NCBI RefSeq assembly: GCF_014284155.1
Contig: NZ_JACOFZ010000001.1
Coordinates: forward strand, 496,001 to 560,000
From: Affinundibacterium nitidum
GTDB taxonomy: Bacteria; Pseudomonadota; Gammaproteobacteria; Burkholderiales; Burkholderiaceae_D
Reading direction: 5' to 3'
Length of the DNA: 64,000 bases
Below the pieces are notes generated by a model that ran no database searches, was not told where the DNA came from, and saw only the letters and a program-made list of their open reading frames with translations. The first letter of the stretch is position 1; each line of letters opens with the position of its first letter. This document shows, piece after piece, positions 8,925 through 17,902 of the stretch. A program made the position numbers and the translations under genes.

Positions 8925-8948
8925 AGGATATCCTCCTACATATGGTCG
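8916..8948 (-). promoter_or_regulatory. Hairpin over the leader-ORF ribosome binding site
   Basis: On the minus strand, CGACCA (8943-8948) pairs with TGGTCG (8916-8921), and TAGGA pairs with TCCTA around a 5-base loop GGATA. A small internal loop separates the two stems. The AGGAGG of the leader ORF lies partly in the upper stem and loop, and its ATG lies in the lower part. Folding would hide this start, so the element could act as a translational switch for flhD. It could instead be a protein-binding palindrome in DNA. Confidence 0.45.
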
Positions 8949-9090
8949 GTAATTTGATATTGCACCGTTGATAATGCAAAATTTGAATTGTCTTCGAAAT
9001 AATTGATAATTTTTACAAATTAGAAATTTTTCGATAAAAAACAAAGACTTACAAAACTACTTTTGCAACCCTTTCGCTTCTTAAAATCAT

Positions 9091-9223
9091 TAACGGCAGA
9101 CTTTAGGAAAACTTTAGGGTTCTCTCAAAATATTTTTTACTTACTTTTAGTCTTTGTCGTACCACTCTTAACGGACAGGATTAGGAAAACTTGAGGTTTT
9201 TTTTTGAGATTACTCAAAAAAAA
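9091..9223. repeat. Pair of imperfect direct repeats in the flhD upstream region
   Basis: Two related blocks begin TAACGG at 9091 and 9169, 78 bases apart. Each continues with an A/C/G tract, then TTAGGAAAACTT (9104-9115 and 9181-9192), then a purine-plus-T tract and a CTCAAAA element. The second copy ends in a T-rich/A-rich inverted repeat, with TTTTTTTTGAG (9198-9208) facing CTCAAAAAAAA (9213-9223). No ORF spans the block. It is plausibly a tandem regulator-binding region for flhDC or the remains of a local duplication. The rest of 8949-9302 is AT-rich and shows nothing else clear. Confidence 0.5.
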
Positions 9224-9302
9224 TGTTGGAAATTTGCCGAAAAGTAACAAAACAACAAACAAAGACATTGATTCCCTGACATCTTAGGTTGATATAAAAG
9301 CA

Positions 9303-9332
9303 AAATGGAGCACTCTCTCGAGGACTCCATTT
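9303..9332 (-). terminator. Probable intrinsic terminator of dnaQ
   Basis: AAATGGAG (9303-9310) faces CTCCATTT (9325-9332), forming an 8-bp stem with a 14-base loop. Read on the minus strand it is followed by TGCTTTTATAT, a short interrupted U tract. It lies about 70 bases beyond the dnaQ stop and separates dnaQ from the flhD leader. Confidence 0.5.
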
Positions 9333-9402
9333 GCTAATTTCATACCTAAATATGGCAAAACACTGAAACTTTTATTTAAATGAATGCGTGGAAGTTGCTG
9401 AA

Positions 9403-10119
9403 TTAAACTGGAATTTCCTTGTTTTGCATCCAAACGCTACTTCCATTCTTGCCAATATCCTCCAATTGCTTCTGGTGTATTTCGATTTCTGCCTCACTCG
9501 CACGGAGAATCAAAATATCGTAATTCGCTTCATCAATAATGACTTCTTCAACCGTTTGAGTTTGCTGTTCTGCCTCGTCATCAAGGCTGATAAAACTATT
9601 TTGCCCACGTGACATCGCCAAAAAAACATCCGCCAAAAGCTCCGCATCGAGCAACGCACCGTGCAATTTACGATGGGCATTTGAAATTTCATACCGATCG
9701 CAAAGTGCATCGAGTGAATTACGCTTTCCGGGATGTAGTTCTTTTGCTTGAACCAAAGAATCAATTACCGTTCCAACGTATTGATCGAAAGGGCCCCGCC
9801 CCAAAAGCTCAAACTCGGCGTTCAAGAAGCCCATATCAAAAGGCGCATTATGGATAACCAGCTCCGCGCCCTGAACGTACTCCAAAAACTCTTCAACGAT
9901 TTCTGAAAATTTTGGTTTATCACTCAGAAACTCGGTGGTTAATCCATGGACAGCTAACGCTCCCTCTTCAGATTCACGTTCCGGATTGATGTAACGATGA
10001 AAGTTATTTCCCGTCAACTTACGATTAATAAGTTCAACGCAACCGATTTCAATGACTCGGTTTCCTTGACGCGGATTCAAGCCTGTGGTCTCAGTATCTA
10101 AGACAATTTGTCTACTCAT
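9403..10119 (-). CDS. dnaQ: DNA polymerase III epsilon subunit (3'-5' proofreading exonuclease)
   Basis: Epsilon proofreads newly made DNA within the replicase core. The 238-residue protein starts with ExoI motif VLDTETTGLNP (Asp8, Glu10); HNAPFDMGFLN gives ExoII, and HGALLDAELLADV, with its catalytic His and Asp, gives ExoIII. About 60 C-terminal residues follow, where the alpha-binding segment should lie. The GNRVIEIGCVEL strand is typical of bacterial DnaQ. It is a single gene, with the tilS stop 33 bases before its start. In many relatives dnaQ sits beside rnhA, but here it does not. Confidence 0.95.
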   Translation of the reverse strand: MSRQIVLDTETTGLNPRQGNRVIEIGCVELINRKLTGNNFHRYINPERESEEGALAVHGLTTEFLSDKPKFSEIVEEFLEYVQGAELVIHNAPFDMGFLNAEFELLGRGPFDQYVGTVIDSLVQAKELHPGKRNSLDALCDRYEISNAHRKLHGALLDAELLADVFLAMSRGQNSFISLDDEAEQQTQTVEEVIIDEANYDILILRASEAEIEIHQKQLEDIGKNGSSVWMQNKEIPV

Positions 10120-10152
10120 TTCGTTTTACTCTTCTCTCTTTTGATGCACTTT

Positions 10153-11547
10153 TCAGGGGTTATCTTTCCAAGATATTCGAATCTTGGGTCCTGGCTCTTC
10201 ACTCAAAAAATATGCATCGATGCCTACTTCCGCCACAAACAACAATCGTTCGTCCATGAACAGAAATGGTAACTGGGCACGTCGCCAAAATGGAATGCGG
10301 CAAGTTTGGAAATGACTCTTCATGTCTCTTGAGGGTCTATTTTTTCCGAGTCGAAGACGAATCCCAGAAACACGTCTTTGGACTCGCAAGCTTTTTCCAT
10401 AAAGTTGCTGAGGACTGATTCCAACCTCAGCTTCTTCAAAGCTTAATCTTCCATTGAACTCAGGGATTTCAATTTCCCCTTCCCCCATCCATAACAAATT
10501 GACGACTGGATCGGGATCTTGATTCGGAGCGCTTCGTATCAAATAAATCTTCTCATCATATCGAGACAGTGTGAAGTCAAGATGCTGAATACCTATACGT
10601 GCATCTGCTCGAGCGCTAAATAACTGTTTGCGCATTTCACTCAACTTCGATGTTGATGGCATCTGTACCTTAGAAATACTGAGCCAATACCGAAATAGGT
10701 TATCAATGCGATCTGTACTTAGATTAACTAGATGTTTGAGTTGCAGCGCATCCTCATCCAGAGCTGCCCTAAGATCAGAATCCGCCAGCTCATCCAACAT
10801 GCGGTTTGCGGAGCGCATATGTGAGGCGCTTCTAGCCAGCCTCTGTGAAAACTTTGGTGCGAGCACTTCAAGTTGCGGCATTAATTGCCGTCTAATCGCA
10901 TTTCGAGTAAATCTGAGATCCTCATTTGACTCGTCATTTACGTGACTCAGAGAGTAGTGTGCGCAAAAGACTTCCAAATGTTTTCTTGTTTCATGCAACA
11001 AAGGTCTTGCAACCATAAGCGACGCGCTATGGAGCAAATCAGGGGCAAAATTGAAGTCATCCATGCCACCTAGCCCACGCGGGCCGCTTCCACGCAACAA
11101 CTGCATCAGCAAAGTCTCTGCTTGGTCATCAATATGGTGGGCTGTAAGTAACAGAGGGATCTGGTGTTTAGTGCATAGCGTACCGAGCGCCTGATAACGC
11201 TCCCGACGCGCTGCAGCTTCTAAACCTTCGCCATTCAAATTGATTTGAACTCGTTGAAAATCGAAAGGCACACCAATATTAATACACTCAGATGCGCAAT
11301 GCTGCATCCAAGCATCGGCGTTACGACTCAAGCCGTGGTGAACGTGAAATGCAAAACAGGGAATTTGTTGGTCTGCACAGAATCGGCTGACCAAATGTAG
11401 GAGTGCAGTAGAATCGAGTCCACCGCTATAAGCAACTGCAATTCCGTGCTTAAGAGCAAGTGGGACCTGATCTTTTAACAGGCCAGCAAGTTTGGCAACC
11501 GCGCGGTGTTCAAACGCATCGACAGATGCCGCCAGCCCTAAACTCAT
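10153..11547 (-). CDS. tilS: tRNA(Ile) lysidine synthetase TilS
   Basis: TilS converts the wobble cytidine of the CAU-anticodon tRNA-Ile to lysidine, using ATP and lysine. The PP-loop ATP-binding motif SGGLDS is at residues 41-46, with [19 protein letters not shown] further on. The protein has 464 residues with N-terminal ATPase, central helical and C-terminal domains (C-terminal part about 370-460), a full-length architecture. Its ATG overlaps the accA stop by 4 bases, so the two are translationally coupled. Confidence 0.94.
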   Translation of the reverse strand: MSLGLAASVDAFEHRAVAKLAGLLKDQVPLALKHGIAVAYSGGLDSTALLHLVSRFCADQQIPCFAFHVHHGLSRNADAWMQHCASECINIGVPFDFQRVQINLNGEGLEAAARRERYQALGTLCTKHQIPLLLTAHHIDDQAETLLMQLLRGSGPRGLGGMDDFNFAPDLLHSASLMVARPLLHETRKHLEVFCAHYSLSHVNDESNEDLRFTRNAIRRQLMPQLEVLAPKFSQRLARSASHMRSANRMLDELADSDLRAALDEDALQLKHLVNLSTDRIDNLFRYWLSISKVQMPSTSKLSEMRKQLFSARADARIGIQHLDFTLSRYDEKIYLIRSAPNQDPDPVVNLLWMGEGEIEIPEFNGRLSFEEAEVGISPQQLYGKSLRVQRRVSGIRLRLGKNRPSRDMKSHFQTCRIPFWRRAQLPFLFMDERLLFVAEVGIDAYFLSEEPGPKIRISWKDNP

Positions 11548-12518
11548 TCAGATACTCGAGTTTCCTTAAAGGTGCCATAGCTCATCAACTTCTCATGACG
11601 AGCCGCTAGCAGGTCCTTAGTTTTCATACCTTGGAACTGACGCAGTGTATCGGCAAGAGCACGCTTAACCAACGCGCACATTTGCTTTGGATCGCGATGA
11701 GCCCCGCCCAATGGTTCATTGATAATCTTATCGATTAAACCCATAGCCTTCAGACGATTGGCCGTTAAACCCAATGCTTCTGCAGCGTCTGAGGCACGCT
11801 CAGAAGTTTTCCACAAAATTGAAGCACAACCTTCTGGAGAAATAACCGAATAAGTTGCATATTGCAACATCAGGACCGAGTCACCCACTGCCAGTGCCAA
11901 CGCACCGCCCGAACCGCCCTCACCGATAATGGTCGCGATCAAAGGTACCTTCAATTCAGCCATCACATATAAATTGTGACCGATTGCTTCAGACTGACCG
12001 CGCTCTTCAGCATCAATACCTGGCCATGCGCCGGTGGTATCAATAAACGTAAAGACTGGAATATCGAACTTTTCAGCAAGCTTCATTAGGCGCATTGCCT
12101 TACGATAGCCCTCTGGCTTTGGCATACCAAAGTTGCGCATTGCACGTTCTTTAGTATCGCGGCCTTTTTGGTGACCAATTACCATACAGGCTTGGCCATT
12201 GAAACGCGCCAATCCACCAACAATCGCAAGGTCATCAGAAAATGCACGATCGCCATGCAACTCATGAAAATCAGTGAAAATCTGATTAATATAATCGAGC
12301 GTATATGGACGCTGAGGATGACGTGAGATTTGAGAGACCTGCCACGGAGTTAACTTGGCATAAATATCTTTAGTCAACATCTGACTCTTCTGGGATAGTC
12401 GGTCAATTTCTTCAGAAATATCGACTGCAGAATCGTCTTGAACAAAACGCAATTCTTCGATTTTTGTTTCAAGTTCCGCGATTTGTTGCTCAAATCCTAG
12501 GAATGTAGTCTTAGTCAT
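11544..12518 (-). CDS. accA: Acetyl-CoA carboxylase carboxyltransferase subunit alpha
   Basis: AccA pairs with AccD to transfer the carboxyl group from biotin to acetyl-CoA, the first committed step of fatty acid synthesis. The 324-residue length fits the family. The conserved core includes [49 protein letters not shown] and the oxyanion-hole glycines in [11 protein letters not shown] coiled helix fills the first 70 residues as usual. It overlaps tilS by 4 bases and follows a DNA glycosylase gene by 53 bases. Confidence 0.97.
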   Translation of the reverse strand: MTKTTFLGFEQQIAELETKIEELRFVQDDSAVDISEEIDRLSQKSQMLTKDIYAKLTPWQVSQISRHPQRPYTLDYINQIFTDFHELHGDRAFSDDLAIVGGLARFNGQACMVIGHQKGRDTKERAMRNFGMPKPEGYRKAMRLMKLAEKFDIPVFTFIDTTGAWPGIDAEERGQSEAIGHNLYVMAELKVPLIATIIGEGGSGGALALAVGDSVLMLQYATYSVISPEGCASILWKTSERASDAAEALGLTANRLKAMGLIDKIINEPLGGAHRDPKQMCALVKRALADTLRQFQGMKTKDLLAARHEKLMSYGTFKETRVSE

Positions 12519-12571
12519 CGTGTCCCCTTAAAAAATCCACACGAGTTAGAAATAGGTGTCGATTGTACCAT

Positions 12572-13219
12572 TTATACGGCCTTAGAATCCAAACTTCGCC
12601 ACATATACCATGTTGCAACCGTTCGCCAAGGCTCCCAATTGGCGGCTACCTCACGGATATCAATCCGAGAAACCGGCTCACCAGAAAAGTAATTTTTGCT
12701 AATCCCACTTATTAATCCTGCATCATCAAGCGGCAATATATTTGGCCGCAGCAGATTGAAAATCAAGAACATCTCAGCGGTCCAACGACTGATGCCACGA
12801 ATCTGGACGAGTTCAGCGATTACCGCCTCATCCGACATATCAATCCATTTGTCTACGTGGACTTTACCGTCTTGAAAATGACTTGCGAGATCCAATATGT
12901 AATCTGTCTTGCGCTTCGAAAGGCCACAGCTCGCCAATGTCTCACGCCCCACTTTCAAGACTTCGGCTGGGGTCGACTTCGGACAGGCGACCAAATACTT
13001 TTCCCACAAGGCAGCAGCCGAGTTTGCGGTGATCTGCTGAGCGATAATAGACCTCGTCAGTGTTGTAAAGGCATCGTCACGGCCCAACAAGTAAAGATCG
13101 CCAAACTGCGGTATTAAACGACGCAAAATACGATCTCGTTTCATGAGCTCGCTTTTAGCCTCGTCCCAATAATCAGGAACATGCAACTCGTTTTTGCGGT
13201 TTGAATTATTTGTTTTCAT
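12572..13219 (-). CDS. DNA-3-methyladenine glycosylase (HhH-GPD, AlkA type)
   Basis: The 215-residue protein is a helix-hairpin-helix base-excision glycosylase, probably removing alkylated bases. RSIIAQQITANSAA is typical of the family. The hairpin is VQIRGISRWTAEMF (138-151), and the Gly/Pro loop leads to the catalytic aspartate in ILPLDDAGL (Asp165 or Asp166). It lacks the four cysteines of the EndoIII iron-sulfur cluster, which favours the AlkA/MAG branch over Nth or MutY. It lies upstream of accA on the same strand. Confidence 0.88.
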   Translation of the reverse strand: MKTNNSNRKNELHVPDYWDEAKSELMKRDRILRRLIPQFGDLYLLGRDDAFTTLTRSIIAQQITANSAAALWEKYLVACPKSTPAEVLKVGRETLASCGLSKRKTDYILDLASHFQDGKVHVDKWIDMSDEAVIAELVQIRGISRWTAEMFLIFNLLRPNILPLDDAGLISGISKNYFSGEPVSRIDIREVAANWEPWRTVATWYMWRSLDSKAV

Positions 13220-13493
13220 TTTTCTTGATATCTGCCGCGCTCGAACACAAACTTGTCTTTAATTTACGTTCTTTCCATTCGCCATCCGATTTGCGGCTCA
13301 AACGGCAAGGAAAAGCGCCTGATTTTACATCAAACCGGAACTTGAGAACGCTTTTTTCCACCTTCCAAACAAAAGTTAAAGTATCGAATTCACCGTTTTT
13401 GTTCGTGAAAATTTCTAATTCGCGTTCGCATTCCAATACTTTCACTGGAATTACTCCAATTAAGAAAGAAATCTCTTTTTGTTCATTCTCCAA
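13206..13493 (-). CDS. Small hypothetical protein
   Basis: A 95-residue reading frame overlaps the start of the glycosylase gene by 14 bases. The product is rich in Lys, Glu and Phe, looks mostly beta-structured, and carries several Trp/Phe residues (FVWKVEKSVLKFRFDV). I do not recognise it. There is no ATG: the frame opens with TTG at 13491-13493 just after a stop, without a clear ribosome site, so the start is uncertain. The overlap and strand suggest co-transcription with the glycosylase. It could be a non-coding frame. Confidence 0.4.
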   Translation of the reverse strand: MENEQKEISFLIGVIPVKVLECERELEIFTNKNGEFDTLTFVWKVEKSVLKFRFDVKSGAFPCRLSRKSDGEWKERKLKTSLCSSAADIKKNENK

Positions 13494-13716
13494 AATAGTT
13501 CAATAAAGCGCGGCGCCAGAGAGGACACTGAATCAATGAACTAAATATTTAGATGCAAACCGTAGCACATGCTCAAATTTGTGACTTTTTAGAGCGAATT
13601 TACAGAATAGCTACCCGCATGCACGGGTTTATTTGCTAAGATTGCGCCTGACCAAATTAACAAACATGTCATGGACTAATTCGTGACATCTTTTTAGAAA
13701 AGACAATTCGTACACT

Positions 13717-14721
13717 ATGCGCAATCCCATCAAAAACGCATTTGCGATTTCCGCACTGTTTGCCATTCTCGCCCCAGGCCTGGTCTACGCAGACGATGCG
13801 AGCGACGCCAGCAAATTGTACAAAGCAGGTCAACTGAACGAAGCGATCAAAAAAATTGATGCCGTGCTCGCCCAAAAACCAAAAGATGCGCAAATGCGTT
13901 TCCTCAAAGGTATTATTTTGACCGAGCAGAACAAATCTTCAGAGGCGATTGTCGTATTCACAAAATTAACCGACGATTTCCCAGAACTTCCAGAGCCATA
14001 CAACAATCTCGCCGTGCTTTATGCATCGAACGGGCAATATCAAAAAGCGAGCGCTGCTCTAGAAATGGCGATTCGTACTAATCCAACTTATGGCACCGCA
14101 CATGAAAATCTTGGGGACGTGTATGCCAAGTTGGCAAGCCAGTCATATGACAAGGCTCTACAACTCGATTCGAGCAACTCCACGGCCAAACTCAAGCTCA
14201 ATTTGGTAAAGAACTTAATCGGTAACACAACGGGCGGCACCAATCCCAAATTAAATCCGCCTGCAGCTGCGAATGTGCCCGTTACGACACCACCAGCACC
14301 AACACCTGCAACAGTGGCAGCGGCAAACAATTCAAAACCTGCTGAGCCAAAGTCTAATGTCAAACCAACTTCAGCTGTCTCTGATAAAGATACTGTGACG
14401 AATGCGGTTGAATCATGGGCAAAAGCGTGGAGTAATCAGGATGTAAATAAATATTTATCTTATTACGCCAAAGATTTCCAGACACCGAATGGCGAATCGC
14501 GCAGCAATTGGGCGGAAGACCGCCGTTCACGAATCGAAGGTAAAGGTAAAATCAACGTCCGCATTGAGGATCTCAATATCAAAGTTGAGGACAACACCGC
14601 TACCGTTAAATTCAAACAATATTACACTTCTGATCGCCTGTCTTCGACCAGCCGCAAGGTTTTGGTGATGACCAAGCACGATGGAAAATGGCTGATTAAG
14701 CAGGAACGTTCGGGTAGCTAA
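13717..14721 (+). CDS. Exported TPR protein with C-terminal NTF2-like domain
   Basis: The 334-residue protein has a signal peptide (about 1-25, cleavage near VYA-DD) and three or four tetratricopeptide repeats (about 30-165), including LPEPYNNLAVLYASNGQY and PTYGTAHENLGDVYAKL. A Pro/Ala/Thr linker (about 185-220) leads to an NTF2/SnoaL-like domain (about 225-334) containing YYAKDFQTPNGESR and GKWLIKQERSGS. The same tail ends the next gene. Its stop codon overlaps the next ATG by one base (TAATG), so the pair is coupled. Function is unknown; a periplasmic role with the transpeptidase is inferred. Confidence 0.75.
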   Translation: MRNPIKNAFAISALFAILAPGLVYADDASDASKLYKAGQLNEAIKKIDAVLAQKPKDAQMRFLKGIILTEQNKSSEAIVVFTKLTDDFPELPEPYNNLAVLYASNGQYQKASAALEMAIRTNPTYGTAHENLGDVYAKLASQSYDKALQLDSSNSTAKLKLNLVKNLIGNTTGGTNPKLNPPAAANVPVTTPPAPTPATVAAANNSKPAEPKSNVKPTSAVSDKDTVTNAVESWAKAWSNQDVNKYLSYYAKDFQTPNGESRSNWAEDRRSRIEGKGKINVRIEDLNIKVEDNTATVKFKQYYTSDRLSSTSRKVLVMTKHDGKWLIKQERSGS

Positions 14722-16478
14722 TGGTTTCATTTTTTCGAAGTACACAGCCAGCACTGCTCAGTGCTGGGCAACGCCTGCTCGTAACAACATTGTCTCTGTT
14801 CTTGATCAACAGTCCATGCGCGTTCGCTAGCGGTACGAATAATCCTGCGCCAAAACCAGACTTGGCAACAATCAGCAATGGTCCCAATCCAGATCTTCTA
14901 TTGATCGACGTCTATAAAAGCCTAGCTAACAATCAGATAACAAAGGCTCAAACACAAATTGACAGTTTATTGGCTGCCTACCCAAACTTTCAACTAGGCC
15001 ATTTAATTCGCGGTGACTTAATTGCGATGCGTGCCAAACCTGTCACACAGTTAGGTGCTGCAAATTCGAATAGCGACAAACTAAAAGATCTCCGCGCTGA
15101 AGCAATAGCCCGTATACGCGCTATCACTGAAAAGCCATCGCCCGATCTAGTGCCGCTCAATCTATTGGACATGGCCGAAGATCAAAAATATGCGCTGGTC
15201 ATGGATGCTCAAAGAGCCCGTATTTATTTATACGAGAACGTCAACGGTGTGCCCAATCTGCGCAGCGACTATTACGTAAGCCAAGGTAAGTTCGGTGTCG
15301 ATAAAGCCAAAGAAGGCGACCAAAGGACTCCCATCGGCGTTTACTTCATTACGAACCGCGTTCCAGGCGCGAAACTACCAGACTTTTACGGGCCAGGCGC
15401 TTTACCGTTGAACTATCCAAATGAATGGGACAAGTTACGTGGCCGCGGTGGCTCTGGAATTTGGCTGCACGGCGTTCCCGCAACCAACTATAGCCGCCCT
15501 CCTCTCGCATCAGACGGCTGTGTGGTGTTAGCCAATCCGGACTTCCTCAAAGTTTCCGCCATGGTGGATATCGCCAAGACGCCAGTCGTGATTAGCGAAC
15601 GACTTAATTTCGTTAGCCGACAAGTGTGGTTGAACGAAAAACTCAATGCACGCAAAATGTTAGACCTTTGGCGTCAAGACTTTGCGTCTGCCAATCCCGT
15701 GTTTTTGGCAAAACATTATTCACGTGGCTTCAAGAGTTCTAACGGTGATAATGCAGCCACATGGATCCAAAAACAGTACGCTGGTTTGCAAGGAATGAAT
15801 GACAGCGCGGTTAAGATACGTGAGCAGTCGCAATTCAAGTATCCTGGCCGCGAAGATATGATCGTGAGTTTCTTCACCCAAGATATTAATACAAGCCGTG
15901 GGGTCGCGACTTTCAAACGACGTCAGTATTGGGCCAAAGAAGGTACACAATGGACTATTGTTTTCGAAGAGAATAATTTCGTCTCTGGCACCAAGCCAGA
16001 GAATGAAGTAGCAAAAACTGAAAAACAAAAAGTTGAGCCAATCAAAGAGCCAAGCAATACGACCAATAATTCAGTTGCAATAGCCGCCAATCAGGCAGCA
16101 AAAAATAAACAAAATAATGACAAGAAAAATAACCAACAGGCTCAAGCTGAAGTCTTGAAAACGGTAGATCGTTGGCTGAACGTATGGGCTGCGAAAAACA
16201 CCAAAGCTTATTTAGGGTATTACGCTAAAGATTTCCAAACCCCAAACGGAGAGTCTCGCAAATCGTGGATGGAAGAACGCAAATCCCGAATTGAAGGCAA
16301 AGGCAAAATCACCGTTAGATACGAATCTCCAGTAGTTTCAATAGACGGCAATAACGCTACCGTAAAATTCCGCCAACATTATCAATCTGGAGCATTGGTC
16401 GCAAGTAGCCGTAAAACGCTCTTAATGGTGAAACAAGATGGCAAGTGGCTCATCAAACAAGAGAAAACCGGCAGCTAA
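14721..16478 (+). CDS. L,D-transpeptidase (YkuD) with two NTF2-like domains
   Basis: The 585-residue exported protein has a signal peptide (about 1-37), a helical region, and a YkuD catalytic domain (about 155-300) with His250 in IWLHG and Cys267 in SDGCVVL. It would form or edit peptidoglycan cross-links, or attach proteins to the wall. After the catalytic domain come two NTF2/SnoaL-like domains: a diverged one (about 310-405) and a C-terminal one (about 478-585) nearly matching that of the upstream TPR protein. A Lys/Asn/Gln-rich linker lies between them. The architecture resembles the Cds6-type family; the exact cell-wall role is not visible. Confidence 0.82.
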   Translation: MVSFFRSTQPALLSAGQRLLVTTLSLFLINSPCAFASGTNNPAPKPDLATISNGPNPDLLLIDVYKSLANNQITKAQTQIDSLLAAYPNFQLGHLIRGDLIAMRAKPVTQLGAANSNSDKLKDLRAEAIARIRAITEKPSPDLVPLNLLDMAEDQKYALVMDAQRARIYLYENVNGVPNLRSDYYVSQGKFGVDKAKEGDQRTPIGVYFITNRVPGAKLPDFYGPGALPLNYPNEWDKLRGRGGSGIWLHGVPATNYSRPPLASDGCVVLANPDFLKVSAMVDIAKTPVVISERLNFVSRQVWLNEKLNARKMLDLWRQDFASANPVFLAKHYSRGFKSSNGDNAATWIQKQYAGLQGMNDSAVKIREQSQFKYPGREDMIVSFFTQDINTSRGVATFKRRQYWAKEGTQWTIVFEENNFVSGTKPENEVAKTEKQKVEPIKEPSNTTNNSVAIAANQAAKNKQNNDKKNNQQAQAEVLKTVDRWLNVWAAKNTKAYLGYYAKDFQTPNGESRKSWMEERKSRIEGKGKITVRYESPVVSIDGNNATVKFRQHYQSGALVASSRKTLLMVKQDGKWLIKQEKTGS

Positions 16479-16595
16479 TCTTGAAACGTTTTACACGGAA
16501 TAAATAAGCTAAAATAGTTGCCAAAACAAAGCCTGAGCATTTGCATTTCAAACGATAAGTTAATCGAATTATAGAAAATTTTTTCTGGAGGAAAA

Positions 16596-17339
16596 ATGGG
16601 CGCACGTTTTCAGCGTAACAATACACTCAGTATATTTTTTTTCAGCCTGTTTTTCTTCGCTACAACAGCTTGTGCACAAAACGGAACGCAAACGGCTGAG
16701 CAAACAGTTGCATCTCAACCGGTCTTGACCTCGCAGATAGTTTCGTCGCCGAGCAAGCCGCTGCCGAAGGTAAAAATCAAAACCACGCTTGGCGATATCG
16801 TGCTTGAACTCTACCCCGAAAAAGCACCTAAAACAGTCGAGAACTTTCTCCGTTACGTCAAGAAGGGGCACTACAACAAAACGATTTTTCATCGTGTAAT
16901 CGACAATTTCATGATTCAAGGTGGTGGCCTCGATATCAAGATGAATGAAAAACCAACCGAAGCAGCTATCACCAACGAAGCTGGAAAAGCATTCGAACAA
17001 GGTCTAAAGAACGATATCGGCACTATTGCGATGGCTCGCATGCAAGACCCTAATTCTGCAAAAGCGCAGTTCTACATCAACGTCAATAACAATGATTTTT
17101 TAAATTATCAACCTATCGGCGTAGGTGATCCTGTCGTCGTCATGAAGAATGGAGAGCCAATCACCTTACCTCGCTCACGCGCCTTGGTTGCAGCAGCAGG
17201 TTATACGCCTTTCGGCAAAGTAATAGAAGGCTGGGAAACGGTCGAAAAAATCAAAGGTGTGACAACCGGCGAAAATGGCATACATCAAAATGTGCCACAC
17301 AAACCGATCACTATCCTTAGCATACAGCTCATGAAGTAA
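16596..17339 (+). CDS. Exported cyclophilin-type peptidyl-prolyl isomerase
   Basis: The 247-residue protein starts with an export signal ([17 protein letters not shown]), which may be a signal peptidase I site after ACA or a weak lipoprotein site at the cysteine. The cyclophilin domain (about 50-247) has [15 protein letters not shown] and [15 protein letters not shown], with the catalytic Arg-x5-6-Phe-Met-Ile-Gln pattern intact. It should act on proline bonds in the periplasm. The ATG has TGGAGG just upstream. It is followed 46 bases later by a cytoplasmic cyclophilin gene, apparently a tandem pair. Confidence 0.88.
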   Translation: MGARFQRNNTLSIFFFSLFFFATTACAQNGTQTAEQTVASQPVLTSQIVSSPSKPLPKVKIKTTLGDIVLELYPEKAPKTVENFLRYVKKGHYNKTIFHRVIDNFMIQGGGLDIKMNEKPTEAAITNEAGKAFEQGLKNDIGTIAMARMQDPNSAKAQFYINVNNNDFLNYQPIGVGDPVVVMKNGEPITLPRSRALVAAAGYTPFGKVIEGWETVEKIKGVTTGENGIHQNVPHKPITILSIQLMK

Positions 17340-17385
17340 ATCAAACTACATTAAGAAAACTCAACAAGACAAACAGGAGAAAAAT

Positions 17386-17874
17386 ATGGCTGTTCTACTT
17401 ACCACGAATCTTGGAACTATCAAAATTGACTTGAACGCAGAAAAGGCCCCAAAAACCGTCGCCAATTTTCTGAGTTACGTTGAAGCAGGTCACTATGCTG
17501 GCACCATTTTTCACCGTGTTATTCCTGGTTTCATGATTCAAGGCGGTGGTTTTGAAGTAGGCATGAAACAAAAACCAACCAATGCTCCTGTTGAAAACGA
17601 AGCAAATAATGGCTTGAAAAACGTTCGTTATTCGCTAGCGATGGCACGCACAAGTGACCCACATTCTGCCTCTGCGCAATTTTTCATTAACACGACGAAA
17701 AACGATTTCCTCGATTACCCAGGTCAAGATGGCTGGGGCTATTGTGTATTTGGAGAGGTTGTAGAAGGCAAAGAAATCGTGGATAAGATCTCCGCTTCGA
17801 AAACTACACGTTCTGGTATGTTTTCCGATGTCCCCGTTGAGAGTGTGATTATCGAAAAAGCAGAAATTGTTTAA
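17386..17874 (+). CDS. ppiB: Cytoplasmic cyclophilin peptidyl-prolyl isomerase B
   Basis: The 162-residue protein is a bare cyclophilin domain with no signal peptide. [18 protein letters not shown] and [17 protein letters not shown] carry the active-site Arg, Phe and Gln residues. It resembles the C-terminal domain of the preceding exported cyclophilin and probably shares origin with it. AGGAG precedes the ATG. The next gene, lpxH, follows after 28 bases, as ppiB-lpxH also does in Escherichia coli. Confidence 0.93.
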   Translation: MAVLLTTNLGTIKIDLNAEKAPKTVANFLSYVEAGHYAGTIFHRVIPGFMIQGGGFEVGMKQKPTNAPVENEANNGLKNVRYSLAMARTSDPHSASAQFFINTTKNDFLDYPGQDGWGYCVFGEVVEGKEIVDKISASKTTRSGMFSDVPVESVIIEKAEIV

Positions 17875-17902
17875 GTCGACAGTCGTATTTTACTGATCAA
17901 GA

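Noticed and set aside
8799-9044. Full 81-codon reading frame upstream of flhD as a gene
   Set aside because: Only the last 41 codons have a ribosome site; the upper half has no start support and crosses AT-rich, non-coding-looking sequence.
9091-9223. Direct repeats as a CRISPR-like array
   Set aside because: Only two imperfect copies, with no regular spacers and no cas genes.
13201-13506. Plus-strand 101-codon frame opposite the small hypothetical gene
   Set aside because: No ribosome site or recognisable feature; it looks like the shadow of the minus-strand frame and the glycosylase start.
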